The notes beneath the pieces are model-generated. The model worked only from the letters and a program-made list of their open reading frames with translations, ran no database searches and was not told where the DNA came from. This document shows positions 1 through 8,686 of a DNA stretch of 47,682 nucleotides, piece after piece (position 1 is the first letter of the stretch; each line of letters starts with the position of its first letter). The position numbers were made by a program, and so were the translations under genes. The stretch spans positions 1 to 47,682 of the forward strand of contig JABGQS010000019.1 in assembly GCA_018648645.1 (NCBI GenBank), written 5' to 3'. Source of the DNA: Clostridia bacterium (GTDB lineage: Bacteria > Bacillota > Clostridia > Christensenellales > SZUA-584).

Positions 1-2445
1 TTGTTAAAGCTTATTTATTATTTTATACTAGGGAATTTTGTTTGCCATACATTGTCCATTTTAGTTTACCAGTTACAACTAATTGCAGAAAACTCTAAGG
101 ACAACTTAGCAATCAACGTGTCTAGTAAGCAACTACAAATACTTCATGTACATGGTACATACAATTTTTATGATTGCTGTAATTTAGAATGCGAAATATC
201 AAATACAACTCAGGAAACTGGTATAAAGAGTGCTTCAAGAGTCATACACGAATACTTAAAACATCAGGCTCCAATTGTTATCGGTTATAGCGGTTGGGAA
301 AATGACGTTATTATGAAGTGCTTAGAAGAGAGATTGTCATATCCTGTACCTTATAAAATAATTTGGTTTTGCTATAATCAGGATGCATTTAATACTCTAC
401 CAAAATGGTTGATTAAGCACAGCGATGTTCTATTTGTTTTGCCAAAAGAGCATATCGAAACAAACGAGTTAGAAGAAAGCGAGGCAGGTAAGCTATTATC
501 TGCTATCGATATTAATAGAAACGTATTACCTGCAAATGAGATATTTAGAAAAATGATTGACGAGTTTAGAGTTGAGAAACCATTGATATTCGAAAATCCA
601 TTTAAGTATTATATGGATATTATGGAGCAATATATCACTGAGATTAATGAGGAGTATCAGTTCAAGAAATGGGTTAATCAGTTTCGTCGTTTTAATGAAA
701 CCAAGAATAAAAGTGAACAAATTTCTGACAGTATTGAGAAAGCAATGGGGGATGGCAAGTATGGAAGTATAAGCAAACCCTTAGATGAATTGAGTAGAAT
801 CGAGGATGCATTTATTGAGATAATTGAGTATGTTCTTTTCGACTCTCTGCTACCAATACTGGAAAAAAGTTTTGAGAAGGAAGGTATTGACATATCTGAT
901 GACGATTTAAATAGTATATGCGACAGTATCTTATCTGTATTAGAATGCAAAATTACCAAATTAAGAATAAGTTACAAATTGGAAAGATTACTGATATTCT
1001 TAACAGCTTCTAGAAACATAACTACAGAAAGTGCTACGATCAATTATTATAACAGAATAATTGAGTTGTGTTGCATTGATAAAAAGCTTATTGAGCCTAA
1101 GATTGCCGCCATGAACTTTAAAGCTTTAACAACGGAGAAGTATGAACCAGAACTTTTGAAGGAAATAGTAGAGATTGGGCTCAATAATAGGAAAAATGGT
1201 TTAATAGTCTATGTAAGTCTATCTGCACTTGAGCAACTGATGCAAAATGAAGATGATAATGCGTTAAAAACACAATGGTTTAACAAATCAAAAAAACTGG
1301 CTAGCGCGTTTCCTGATGATATCTTGATTATGAATAACTTCTACTCTTGCAAGTTGTTATATTTATATGATGTATTATCAGATCCTACTAAAATTGATAA
1401 ATTGATTAAGGAAGTTGCTAATAGAGAGAATAAGGAACTAGATGGGGTTTTATCTTCTGCCTATCAATTTAAGATTCTCCTAGAAACCAGCGACAAGAAG
1501 GTTTTGGAATCATTTAGAGAACTATCAGAACTCGCAGTTGCTCCTGAAGCTTTACATACAAGTACGTATATAAGGCTGAAGGTATTAGAGAAAACCTTAC
1601 CCTTATGTAATACTGAAGATGAATTAACCGCTTTTAAGAAGTTCTGCAATATCATTATACAAGATTTACAAGAATCTCAGCAAGACGCAGATACCTTTGA
1701 GTACATGTTCTACACAATTTTAATGTTGTTTAGAGCTGACCAAGTTGTTGATAGTGACGCAGAAGAGTACATCATGTATCTAGAGAGTATTGATTTCGAT
1801 TTGGTGGACGAAAAACTGCATGCTCTCCTAGGAGGACTAATTAATCGTATTATTGAACTAAACAAGGATAATAGAAATCAACTATATAAAATAAAAGGAT
1901 TTGTTCATGACTATATTTGGTATCAGGATGCACAAGAAAAAGCTTATAAGCTATATGTAGATAACAAAATTGACAAGTCAGTAAATCTGTATCTAAAAGC
2001 TAGAGAGATGAGTATAAAATATAGTCAATTATCAAAGTCATCTCTTGTCGATGTTAACTTAGCATTTATTAAGCGTAAACACAGTTGTCCACAAATTCAA
2101 CTAACTTTTAAAGAGTTACTTGTAGAGAATGCATTAAATATCACAAGTGATTACAGATGCATAAACTTGGCTTTATGCTATTATTACGGTATTGAATTTA
2201 ACAAGAATATCGCTAAAGCAATTGAAACAATTGCTAAGATGAATTATTGTGATGCCTTAAGCTGGTGGGAGAAAATAGAATATGTTGGCGAGGAGGAAAG
2301 TCTAGTAGTTAAATTCCTGCTATACATAACAAAAAAAATTAAGATATCTGATACAGGACTTACAAAAAAGGATTTGTTAGCAAAAATGAGGAAAACTCGT
2401 AAATTACCTAAATCAGTTGTCGAGAAATATAATAATATTAAATAA
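1..2445 (+). CDS. SIR2-domain protein with long helical C-terminus, 5' end outside the window
   Basis: The reading frame is open from the first base and the window starts inside the gene, so the true start is upstream. Residues about 48-150 resemble the C-terminal half of a SIR2-like domain: an HGTY motif at 51-54 and a GYSGWENDV motif at 95-103, followed by a short strand ending near VLFVLPKEH. The N-terminal half of that domain, with the NAD-binding and TTNYD-like motifs, should lie upstream. The remaining 650 or so residues are predominantly helical, without membrane segments, and could be a TPR-like sensor. SIR2 proteins of this layout are known anti-phage NADases that deplete NAD on infection; that role is inferred here. 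The gene is far richer in A and T than the genes from 2515 onward and has very few CpG codons, suggesting horizontal acquisition. It has no visible partner gene to its right; any partner would be to the left. Confidence 0.75.
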   Translation: MLKLIYYFILGNFVCHTLSILVYQLQLIAENSKDNLAINVSSKQLQILHVHGTYNFYDCCNLECEISNTTQETGIKSASRVIHEYLKHQAPIVIGYSGWENDVIMKCLEERLSYPVPYKIIWFCYNQDAFNTLPKWLIKHSDVLFVLPKEHIETNELEESEAGKLLSAIDINRNVLPANEIFRKMIDEFRVEKPLIFENPFKYYMDIMEQYITEINEEYQFKKWVNQFRRFNETKNKSEQISDSIEKAMGDGKYGSISKPLDELSRIEDAFIEIIEYVLFDSLLPILEKSFEKEGIDISDDDLNSICDSILSVLECKITKLRISYKLERLLIFLTASRNITTESATINYYNRIIELCCIDKKLIEPKIAAMNFKALTTEKYEPELLKEIVEIGLNNRKNGLIVYVSLSALEQLMQNEDDNALKTQWFNKSKKLASAFPDDILIMNNFYSCKLLYLYDVLSDPTKIDKLIKEVANRENKELDGVLSSAYQFKILLETSDKKVLESFRELSELAVAPEALHTSTYIRLKVLEKTLPLCNTEDELTAFKKFCNIIIQDLQESQQDADTFEYMFYTILMLFRADQVVDSDAEEYIMYLESIDFDLVDEKLHALLGGLINRIIELNKDNRNQLYKIKGFVHDYIWYQDAQEKAYKLYVDNKIDKSVNLYLKAREMSIKYSQLSKSSLVDVNLAFIKRKHSCPQIQLTFKELLVENALNITSDYRCINLALCYYYGIEFNKNIAKAIETIAKMNYCDALSWWEKIEYVGEEESLVVKFLLYITKKIKISDTGLTKKDLLAKMRKTRKLPKSVVEKYNNIK

Positions 2446-2463
2446 CTAGATAGAAAAACCACC

Positions 2464-2491
2464 AAAAAAGGCTTTGAGTCCCCTCAAAGCC
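2464..2491 (-). terminator. Intrinsic terminator of the lepB operon
   Basis: A perfect 9-bp stem (GGCTTTGAG with CTCAAAGCC, four-base loop) is followed on the minus strand by six T residues. It lies 23 bases past the lepB stop and also separates this operon from the convergent SIR2 gene. Confidence 0.9.
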
Positions 2492-2514
2492 TTTCACATA
2501 TCCTATACTCCGTC

Positions 2515-3093
2515 CTACTTCAGCCCATGCACCATATTAAGCGGCCAAAGCACAAACTCCGCGCGCCCGTGTATCATGTCCTCGCTCAGCACGCCAACGC
2601 CGCTGTTGGACGAGTCCATCGAATGGTTGCGGTTGTCGCCCATCACAAACACAGAATCCTGCGCTACGGTAAGCTCGGCCATGTCGTGGTCAATGCCCAC
2701 CGCCTTGTCATAGTGCTCATAGTTTGCCACGTCGTTTATGTACAGCGTGCCGTTCGTGATGCGGATAACGTCGCCCTCCACGCCCACAACGCGCTTAACA
2801 AACGTCTCGGTGCGGTTAGGGAAGCTGCATATCACGATATCGCCATACTTAGGGCTGTCAAAATAATATAATACCTTCTGCATAAATACATACTCGTTGT
2901 TAATGAGCGTCGGTTCCATAGACTGCCCTTCAACGCGTATAAACTCAAACACAAAGAACCGCAGCGACAGCGCAATCACAACCGCCAAAGCCATAGAGAT
3001 TATCCATCCCTTCGTTTCGCGTTTCTTATACTCCTTCTTACGCTTCACTCTCGAATCGCCGGTCTGCTCAATCTCTAGCGGTTTTTCTGCCAT
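2515..3093 (-). CDS. lepB: Signal peptidase I
   Basis: This 192-residue type I signal peptidase cleaves signal peptides from exported proteins at the outer face of the membrane. A single membrane segment lies at about 31-48 after a basic N-terminus. The catalytic serine is in SMEPTL (Ser58), the general-base lysine in FVKRVVG (Lys100), and the conserved GDNRNHSMDS box is at 152-161. The chosen ATG is preceded by GGAG with a 7-base spacer; an in-frame GTG six bases earlier sits too close to that site. The gene overlaps the end of the DUF951 gene by 26 bases, so the two are probably translationally coupled. Size and motifs are those of Gram-positive SipS-like enzymes. Confidence 0.95.
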   Translation of the reverse strand: MAEKPLEIEQTGDSRVKRKKEYKKRETKGWIISMALAVVIALSLRFFVFEFIRVEGQSMEPTLINNEYVFMQKVLYYFDSPKYGDIVICSFPNRTETFVKRVVGVEGDVIRITNGTLYINDVANYEHYDKAVGIDHDMAELTVAQDSVFVMGDNRNHSMDSSNSGVGVLSEDMIHGRAEFVLWPLNMVHGLK

Positions 3094-3274
3094 CTTCACT
3101 CTCCAGTATCTTCTTCAGTCTTTTTACAAATGTCTCGTGCGGCATCATAACAATATGAGCGCAGCCAATACACTTTATTTTCACATCCATTCCCACGCGA
3201 ATAATCTTCCACTCGTTCGCTCCGCAAGGGTGCGGCTTTTTCATTTGCACAACGTCGTTCAATGCGTATTCCAT
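3068..3274 (-). CDS. DUF951 family small protein
   Basis: This 68-residue protein matches the DUF951 family of Bacillota (YyzM-like) by the segment MKKPHPCGANEWKIIRVG and the pattern C-x2-C (CIGC) followed by a basic C-terminus. The cysteines suggest metal binding. The family has no established function that I can name. It lies between mscS (7 bases away) and lepB (overlapping), in one operon read from the promoter at 4179-4207. Its start has no strong ribosome-binding site, which fits translational coupling to mscS. Confidence 0.85.
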   Translation of the reverse strand: MEYALNDVVQMKKPHPCGANEWKIIRVGMDVKIKCIGCAHIVMMPHETFVKRLKKILESEDGRKTARD

Positions 3275-3281
3275 AACCGCG

Positions 3282-4151
3282 TCAACCGTTTATAATGACT
3301 CTGTGCGGATACGGTATATCGATGCCGTTCTTGTCAAACTCCTCTTTAATCAGCATCATAACTTCGCGCTCAGTCACCCAGTGCGTCAGCGGCTTCACGC
3401 GCATAATCATCTTAATCACCATGTCCGAGTCACCAAGCTCCGTAACGCCCAGCACCTGCGCTTCCTCAATCACGTTGTCGTGGCTTTTTTTATACTCGTC
3501 GCCGACCGCCTTCATAATCTCGCTCGCTTTTCCGGCGTCGCTCTCGTACGCAATCGACATGCTGATAATCGCAAGGTGGTCGCCCCGCGAATAGTTTATA
3601 ACTTTGTCAATCGCGCCGTTTGGTATAATCGCCGTCTCTCCACTAAACTTGCGAATTTTGGTCGTGCGTATTGTCACCGCTTCCACAGTCCCTTTTACAT
3701 CGCCCGCTTCAATATACTCGCCCACACTAAACTGGTCCTCAAACAATAAAAACACACCTGCTACCACGTCTTTCACCAAGCTCTGCGCACCAAACGCAAT
3801 GGCGATACCGCCAATCCCCGCCGTTGCCAACAGCGAAGTCACAGTCCCCCCCAGCCCCAGCGCGCTTAGAATCGACATAGCGGCAATAGCGTATATTACC
3901 ACTTTGCTGACAGACTTTGCGACAGACTCAATAGTGTCGCTCTTTATCGCCAACTGAGACTCCGGCTTTTTCTCTTTTCTGCGTTTAAGCGAGCGAACAA
4001 TAACCCGCCGCACAATCACCGACGCCAGTTTTGCAACGACGATAATAACGATAATTTTAACAAGACCAATCAATATCTGGTCCGCGTTGCTACCCAGATT
4101 AGTGAAATATTCGACTATGCTGTCCCATATGTTCGTAAAAAACTGACCCAT
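3282..4151 (-). CDS. mscS: MscS-family mechanosensitive ion channel
   Basis: This 289-residue membrane protein belongs to the small-conductance mechanosensitive channel family, which releases solutes during hypo-osmotic shock. It has a hydrophobic segment near residues 24-45, a second near 80-97, and the glycine/alanine-rich pore helix near 105-135 (AGIGGIAIAFGAQSLVKD) that is the signature of the family. This is followed by the beta domain with GEYIEAGDVKGTVE and a C-terminal alpha/beta domain ending in PYPHRVIING. Length is close to YkuT-like channels. The start is preceded by GAGGG at 10 bases. It is the first gene of the mscS-DUF951-lepB operon. Confidence 0.93.
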   Translation of the reverse strand: MGQFFTNIWDSIVEYFTNLGSNADQILIGLVKIIVIIVVAKLASVIVRRVIVRSLKRRKEKKPESQLAIKSDTIESVAKSVSKVVIYAIAAMSILSALGLGGTVTSLLATAGIGGIAIAFGAQSLVKDVVAGVFLLFEDQFSVGEYIEAGDVKGTVEAVTIRTTKIRKFSGETAIIPNGAIDKVINYSRGDHLAIISMSIAYESDAGKASEIMKAVGDEYKKSHDNVIEEAQVLGVTELGDSDMVIKMIMRVKPLTHWVTEREVMMLIKEEFDKNGIDIPYPHRVIING

Positions 4152-4178
4152 TGCTTATCTGCCCTCATTTTTTGTTTC

Positions 4179-4207
4179 ATTATATCAGAAATGAAAAATA
4201 CTATCAA
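4179..4207 (-). promoter_or_regulatory. Sigma-A promoter of the mscS-DUF951-lepB operon
   Basis: On the minus strand TTGATA and TATAAT are separated by exactly 17 bases, and the start of mscS lies about 28 bases past the -10 box. Confidence 0.75.
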
Positions 4208-4352
4208 CCTAAGCAATATTGTTTTAGTCACCACAAAAACAGTATCAGCGCCGCATATGCCCGCTATATTTACAAAAAGTTCATTCGATAATGTTGTAAT
4301 TGCGACGTTTTTATGCAAGAATAGAGTAATTAAAGATATGGAGGATCATGTT

Positions 4353-5615
4353 TTGAACAAGAAAATTACATTATTGATATGTACAATATTAGTAGTCGCG
4401 TTTGTATTTGGAGCGTGCGCAAAGACAGATGGGCTCACAGTGCCCGAGCAACACGATAACGCAGACGTTCCGGCTCTTGCGTCACCCGGCCCGCTGCCAA
4501 ACAACGACGCTTCAATTGTTGTAATGGAGGTAGGCGGAAACAAGGTCTACAAAGATGAGTTTGACTTTGCTTACTCATCTATATGCAGCCAATACGGCGT
4601 TGCCGAGGACGACCCGTCTCTCATGGGTCTGCTGCAAGACGCGACATTAGACCAGATGCTCTCACAGCAAGTTATTCGCGTCAAACTCGAGGAACTGGGG
4701 TATATGGACCTGTCGCCCGAGGATGCAGCCGCTGTTGCCACGCAGGCTCAGGCCGAGCTTGACTACACGACAGCCTATTCTCTGCCGGAAATCACAGCGG
4801 ATCTTGGCGAAGACTACACCGATGAAGAACTCGCCGCAGCAACTATAGCATTCGAGGATGACTTGCTTGCAGAATACGGACTGACAAGAGAAACCTTTAT
4901 GGATTTCTTCATCGAAACAAAAGCACTCGACAACGCAAAAGCCGAGCTTTTGAAAGACCTCGTGCCAATAGAAGAAAGCGTGATCACCCAGTACAACAAC
5001 GCCGTAGAAACTGACAAAGCAACAATCGGCGACGACCTTACAGTCTACGAAGCATACATAAACCAGAACGGTATGTCTCACTATATACCGCAAGGTATTC
5101 GGTTTGTGCGTCACATACTCATCAGACTCGACGACGAAGCTACGAATGAAATCGCTACATTAAGACAAAACGGAGATAACGAAGCAGCAGACGCCGCGCT
5201 TATAAAGGCGCTTGAAGCAATTCAGGAGGAGACTGATGCGATACTTACTCTACTAAAATCTGGCGACATCACGTTTACCGAGGGAATAGAAACGTATAAC
5301 GAGGACCCCGGAATGGCAAGCAACCCGGACGGTTACGAAATATACGAAGGCAACAACATCTATGTCGAAAGCTTTTCGCAGGGCGCAATGTCGCTGACAA
5401 CTATCGGCGATTTCACCGATCTTGTAGCGTCCGACTACGGTTATCACATCATTGAATATACTTCTGATAAACCTTCCGGCGCAATCCCGCTAGAGGACGT
5501 ATACGACCAAATCTATAACGCGCTTTTAACCAACCTGCAAGACAGCGGATGGGCGGCGCAAATTGCACAATGGAAAGAGGAAGTACCCTATACCATATAT
5601 AAGGACGTGCTCTAA
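4353..5615 (+). CDS. prsA: PrsA-like foldase lipoprotein (parvulin-type peptidyl-prolyl isomerase)
   Basis: This protein of about 420 residues helps exported proteins fold outside the membrane. The chosen start is a TTG preceded by GGAGG with an 8-base spacer; the frame is open further upstream but without such a site. It begins with two lysines, a hydrophobic stretch and a lipobox-like FGAC (Cys22), so it should be a membrane-anchored lipoprotein. Residues about 50-230 are an acidic SurA_N-like helical region. A parvulin domain follows at about 245-375, starting GIRFVRHILIR and ending with YGYHIIEYTSDKP. The protein is strongly acidic. It stands alone, divergent from mscS, and ends at its own terminator. 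Confidence 0.88.
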   Translation: MNKKITLLICTILVVAFVFGACAKTDGLTVPEQHDNADVPALASPGPLPNNDASIVVMEVGGNKVYKDEFDFAYSSICSQYGVAEDDPSLMGLLQDATLDQMLSQQVIRVKLEELGYMDLSPEDAAAVATQAQAELDYTTAYSLPEITADLGEDYTDEELAAATIAFEDDLLAEYGLTRETFMDFFIETKALDNAKAELLKDLVPIEESVITQYNNAVETDKATIGDDLTVYEAYINQNGMSHYIPQGIRFVRHILIRLDDEATNEIATLRQNGDNEAADAALIKALEAIQEETDAILTLLKSGDITFTEGIETYNEDPGMASNPDGYEIYEGNNIYVESFSQGAMSLTTIGDFTDLVASDYGYHIIEYTSDKPSGAIPLEDVYDQIYNALLTNLQDSGWAAQIAQWKEEVPYTIYKDVL

Positions 5616-5635
5616 ACGTCAGAGGCACAAACATA

Positions 5636-5663
5636 AACCCGGCAGTTTCCGCTGTCGGGTTTT
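5636..5663 (+). terminator. Intrinsic terminator of the prsA-like gene
   Basis: A 10-bp stem (AACCCGGCAG with CTGTCGGGTT, one G-U pair, six-base loop) runs into TTTT and then A/T-rich sequence 20 bases after the stop codon. Confidence 0.88.
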
Positions 5664-5699
5664 AATATGAAAAAAAGCTGCATATAAGGCAAAGCAACA

Positions 5700-5728
5700 T
5701 TGACCGTGTTTTTATATTGTGTTATATT
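5700..5728 (+). promoter_or_regulatory. Sigma-A promoter of the DUF1015-aspartate kinase pair
   Basis: TTGACC and TATATT are separated by 17 bases, about 58 bases upstream of the DUF1015 start. Confidence 0.7.
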
Positions 5729-5786
5729 GGCTTTGTGACAAACAAAATGCAGACAGTGTATTTTGGAGCTTTTTTAGGAGGACACA

Positions 5787-7304
5787 ATGAGCAAATCAAA
5801 GAACCTCGGAATACTTTTTCCGGAAATACTGATTCCGGACAAAAAGGTAAACAAGAAAAAGTGGCCGGTAATCGCCTGTGACCAATATACTTCGAACATG
5901 TCGTATTGGCACAAAACATCAAAAATTGTCGGCGGTGCACCTTCCACTTTGCATATTATGATACCGGAAATCTACTTGCACGAGGACGACATAAACGAGC
6001 GTATTGCCCACGCCAAAGAAACAATGGTCACATATGTGCAAGAGGGCGTTTTTGTAAGCCTTCCGCAAGGCGTGATGCTGGTAGAGCGCGAAACGCCGTT
6101 TGGCACTAGGGTCGGCGTTATGCTTGCTGTTGACCTCGACCGGTACAACAGCGACCATCGCAAGAAGCCGCTTATCCGCGCAACCGAGCAAACGGTAGCC
6201 GAGCGTCTCCCTTCGCGCATGAAAGTTCGAGACGGTGCGGTTCTTGAAAGCCCACACGTCATGTTGATGCTAAATGACCCAAGCGACAGCGTTCTAAAAG
6301 AGCTTTATCGCGCAAGAGGCGACTTTGCCAAAGTATACGACACCTCGCTCATGCAGGGCGGCGGGCACATCAAAGGATGGTTTGTAGACGATCCGAAAGC
6401 TTTGGACGAGCTAACCGACTCGCTTGAAGCTCTGCTGAGCCAATCAGACGACAACATGCTTTTTGCAGTAGGCGATGGAAACCACACTTTGGCTTCCGCA
6501 AAGCAGGTATGGGAAAACCACAAACAGGAAATACCAAAGTCCGAGTGGGACACAAGCCCGCTAAAGTACGCTTTGGTAGAAGTCGTTAACTTGTACGACA
6601 AAGGCATATCCATGCACCCGATTCATCGCGTGCTGTTTAATGTAGAAACCCCAAACTTTTTGCGCATGCTTGTGGCACAGCTTAACGACATGGGTCTGGA
6701 TGCGCGCATGATGTACACCAGAGGCACTTCGGCACAAAACTCAAGCAGCGACCAAAACGTGTTTTTCGAATCGCAGAAAGCGAAAGGTCGCATAGAAATC
6801 GGTTCTCCAAAACACAAATTGACAACCATTCCGCTAACGCAGGCGCTCGATAAATTGCTGGCATCGATGCCAAAAGCAAAAATCGACTACATCCACGGCG
6901 ATGAAGAGTTTGACGAGCTGACACAATCGCACGGGTGTCTTGGGTTTCGTATGGAGCCTATGACAAAAGATCAACTTTTCAGCCTCGTCAGCGAATACGG
7001 AGTGCTCCCAAGAAAAGCGTTCTCTCTTGGTGAAGCACAGGAAAAACGGTATTACTACGAGTGTCGTCTCCTTGTAGACTCACAGAGCGACGAAGAAGAA
7101 CCGGAACCTGAAGAAGTCGTGACAGAGGCTGCCGAACCGGAACCTGCTGATTCAAAGACCGGCGAGGCGGAAACAGCCGAACCTGAAGCTGCTGATCTGA
7201 AGACCAGCGAACCGGAAACATCTGACCCTGAGGAAACAGAACAAACACCGGAACCTAAAAAGTTCGGAATATTTAGAAAGAGAAAGAAAAATGAAAGTTT
7301 GTAA
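5787..7304 (+). CDS. DUF1015 family protein with acidic repeat tail
   Basis: This 505-residue protein belongs to DUF1015, recognised by WPVIACDQYTS at 26-36, by VGDGNHTLASAKQVW near the middle, and by HGCLGFRMEP late in the domain. The family's biochemical role is not established; members often sit near amino-acid or one-carbon genes. The start follows AGGAGG at 7 bases. From about residue 432 the protein departs from the family and carries a proline/glutamate/threonine-rich tail with two 15-residue repeats, ending in a basic patch (FRKRKK). The tail's last codons overlap the aspartate kinase gene by 14 bases, so the two are co-translated and may work in one pathway. Confidence 0.88.
   Translation: MSKSKNLGILFPEILIPDKKVNKKKWPVIACDQYTSNMSYWHKTSKIVGGAPSTLHIMIPEIYLHEDDINERIAHAKETMVTYVQEGVFVSLPQGVMLVERETPFGTRVGVMLAVDLDRYNSDHRKKPLIRATEQTVAERLPSRMKVRDGAVLESPHVMLMLNDPSDSVLKELYRARGDFAKVYDTSLMQGGGHIKGWFVDDPKALDELTDSLEALLSQSDDNMLFAVGDGNHTLASAKQVWENHKQEIPKSEWDTSPLKYALVEVVNLYDKGISMHPIHRVLFNVETPNFLRMLVAQLNDMGLDARMMYTRGTSAQNSSSDQNVFFESQKAKGRIEIGSPKHKLTTIPLTQALDKLLASMPKAKIDYIHGDEEFDELTQSHGCLGFRMEPMTKDQLFSLVSEYGVLPRKAFSLGEAQEKRYYYECRLLVDSQSDEEEPEPEEVVTEAAEPEPADSKTGEAETAEPEAADLKTSEPETSDPEETEQTPEPKKFGIFRKRKKNESL
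7131..7220 (+). repeat. Two 45-bp in-frame tandem repeats in the DUF1015 tail
   Basis: Copies at 7131-7175 and 7176-7220 encode AEPEPADSKTGEAET and AEPEAADLKTSEPET. They differ at several bases, so the duplication is not recent. Confidence 0.85.
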
Positions 7305-8598
7305 ATTTGGCGGAAGCTCTCTCGCAAATGCAGAGCAAATTAAAAAAATTAAACAGATTGTCGAGCTGGACAGCGAGCGCAAGTATGTCGTTCCCTCAGC
7401 CCCCGGCAAGCGAACCAACGACGACATCAAAGTTACTGATTTGCTGATCGCGTTTCACAGCGCTGTCACAAACGGCGAGGATTATACAGCGATTTACAGC
7501 GATCTATCAGAGCGATATGTGCAAATCCGCGATGGTCTCGGGCTAGACACAGATATTGAGACGCACCTGGCTAATGTGAAAGCAGACGTGCTGAATTCCG
7601 CAGGTTATGACTACACAATCAGCCGCGGCGAATTCCTAAACGGACTGCTCATTGCCGACTATCTTGGATACGATTTTATTGATGCGGCAGACGTCATTTT
7701 CTTCGATTCTGACGGCGAATACAAGTCGGAGAAAACCCGAACGGTACTGCGCGGTCGGCTAAGCCACTCAAAAACAGCCGTTGTTCCCGGTTTCTACGGC
7801 AGTATGCCAAACGGCAAGGTAAAAACCTTTTCGCGAGGCGGCACAGACATCACCGGCGCTATTGTAGCACGCGCCGCACGAGCAGAGGTCTACGAAAACT
7901 GGACAGATGTATCCGGCTTTTTGATGGCGGACCCGCGTATCGTAGACAACCCGCAGCCAATAAAAAAACTCTCTTACAGAGAACTTCGGGAGCTGGCCTA
8001 CATGGGCGCGACGGTACTGCACGAAGACGCTATTTTCCCGGTGTTCAAAGCAAACATACCAATCAACATAAAGAACACCAACCAACCCGACGACGAAGGT
8101 ACGTTCATACTCCCTAAAGTGGATAACAACGACGGGCATATCATCACCGGCATAGCAGGGCGAAAAGGCTTCTCCGTTCTCGCAATCGAAAAAACAAAGA
8201 TGAACGCAGAAATCGGCTTTGGCAGAAAGGTGCTCTCCGCGCTCGAGAACAACGGTATGAGCTTCGAGCACATGCCCTCCGGTGTAGACACACTCAGCAT
8301 CGTGCTGGCAAACAGCGAAATCGAAGGCAAGCAGCCACAGCTTCTCGACGACGTGTACAACCAGTGCGAACCCGACTCACTCGAGGTGTTCAAAGGTCTT
8401 GCGCTCATCGCAACGGTTGGTCGCGGCATGATCCACAACATCGGTGTTGCGGCAAGGTTGTTTGCGGCTCTCGCCAAAAGCGGCGTCAACATCCGCATGA
8501 TCGACCAGGGCTCAAGCGAAATTAACATCATCGTCGGCATCGACGAAGAGGACTTCGAAGTCGCCATCAAAGCGATATACTCCGAGTTCTGCAGCTAG
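7291..8598 (+). CDS. lysC: Aspartate kinase
   Basis: This 435-residue enzyme phosphorylates aspartate, the first step to lysine, threonine and methionine. The kinase domain begins with KFGGSS at 5-10 and contains SRGGTDITGA and the regulatory-site segment ENWTDVSGF. Two C-terminal ACT domains follow, one starting near GIAGRKGFSVLAIEK and one near GLALIATVGRGM. The second ends with MIDQGSSEINIIVGI, the usual feedback-binding core. It is monofunctional, with no homoserine dehydrogenase part. The start codon overlaps the DUF1015 gene by 14 bases and has only a purine-rich leader, which fits coupling. Which amino acid inhibits it cannot be told from sequence alone. Confidence 0.93.
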   Translation: MKVCKFGGSSLANAEQIKKIKQIVELDSERKYVVPSAPGKRTNDDIKVTDLLIAFHSAVTNGEDYTAIYSDLSERYVQIRDGLGLDTDIETHLANVKADVLNSAGYDYTISRGEFLNGLLIADYLGYDFIDAADVIFFDSDGEYKSEKTRTVLRGRLSHSKTAVVPGFYGSMPNGKVKTFSRGGTDITGAIVARAARAEVYENWTDVSGFLMADPRIVDNPQPIKKLSYRELRELAYMGATVLHEDAIFPVFKANIPINIKNTNQPDDEGTFILPKVDNNDGHIITGIAGRKGFSVLAIEKTKMNAEIGFGRKVLSALENNGMSFEHMPSGVDTLSIVLANSEIEGKQPQLLDDVYNQCEPDSLEVFKGLALIATVGRGMIHNIGVAARLFAALAKSGVNIRMIDQGSSEINIIVGIDEEDFEVAIKAIYSEFCS

Positions 8599-8611
8599 TT
8601 TAAACGCATAT

Positions 8612-8646
8612 AAAAGAACGCAGTCAATATCGGCTGCGTTCTTTTA
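8612..8646. terminator. Bidirectional intrinsic terminator
   Basis: A 12-bp stem, AAAAGAACGCAG with CTGCGTTCTTTT around a 10-base loop, gives a T-run on both strands. It serves aspartate kinase on the plus strand and the GNAT gene on the minus strand. Confidence 0.85.
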
Positions 8647-8686
8647 TATTGCACATATTTCGTCCTGTAATTTTCTATTTACAACC

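Noticed and set aside
7131-7220. Repeat that might be a CRISPR-like array
   Set aside because: There are only two units, without spacers, in frame inside a coding sequence.
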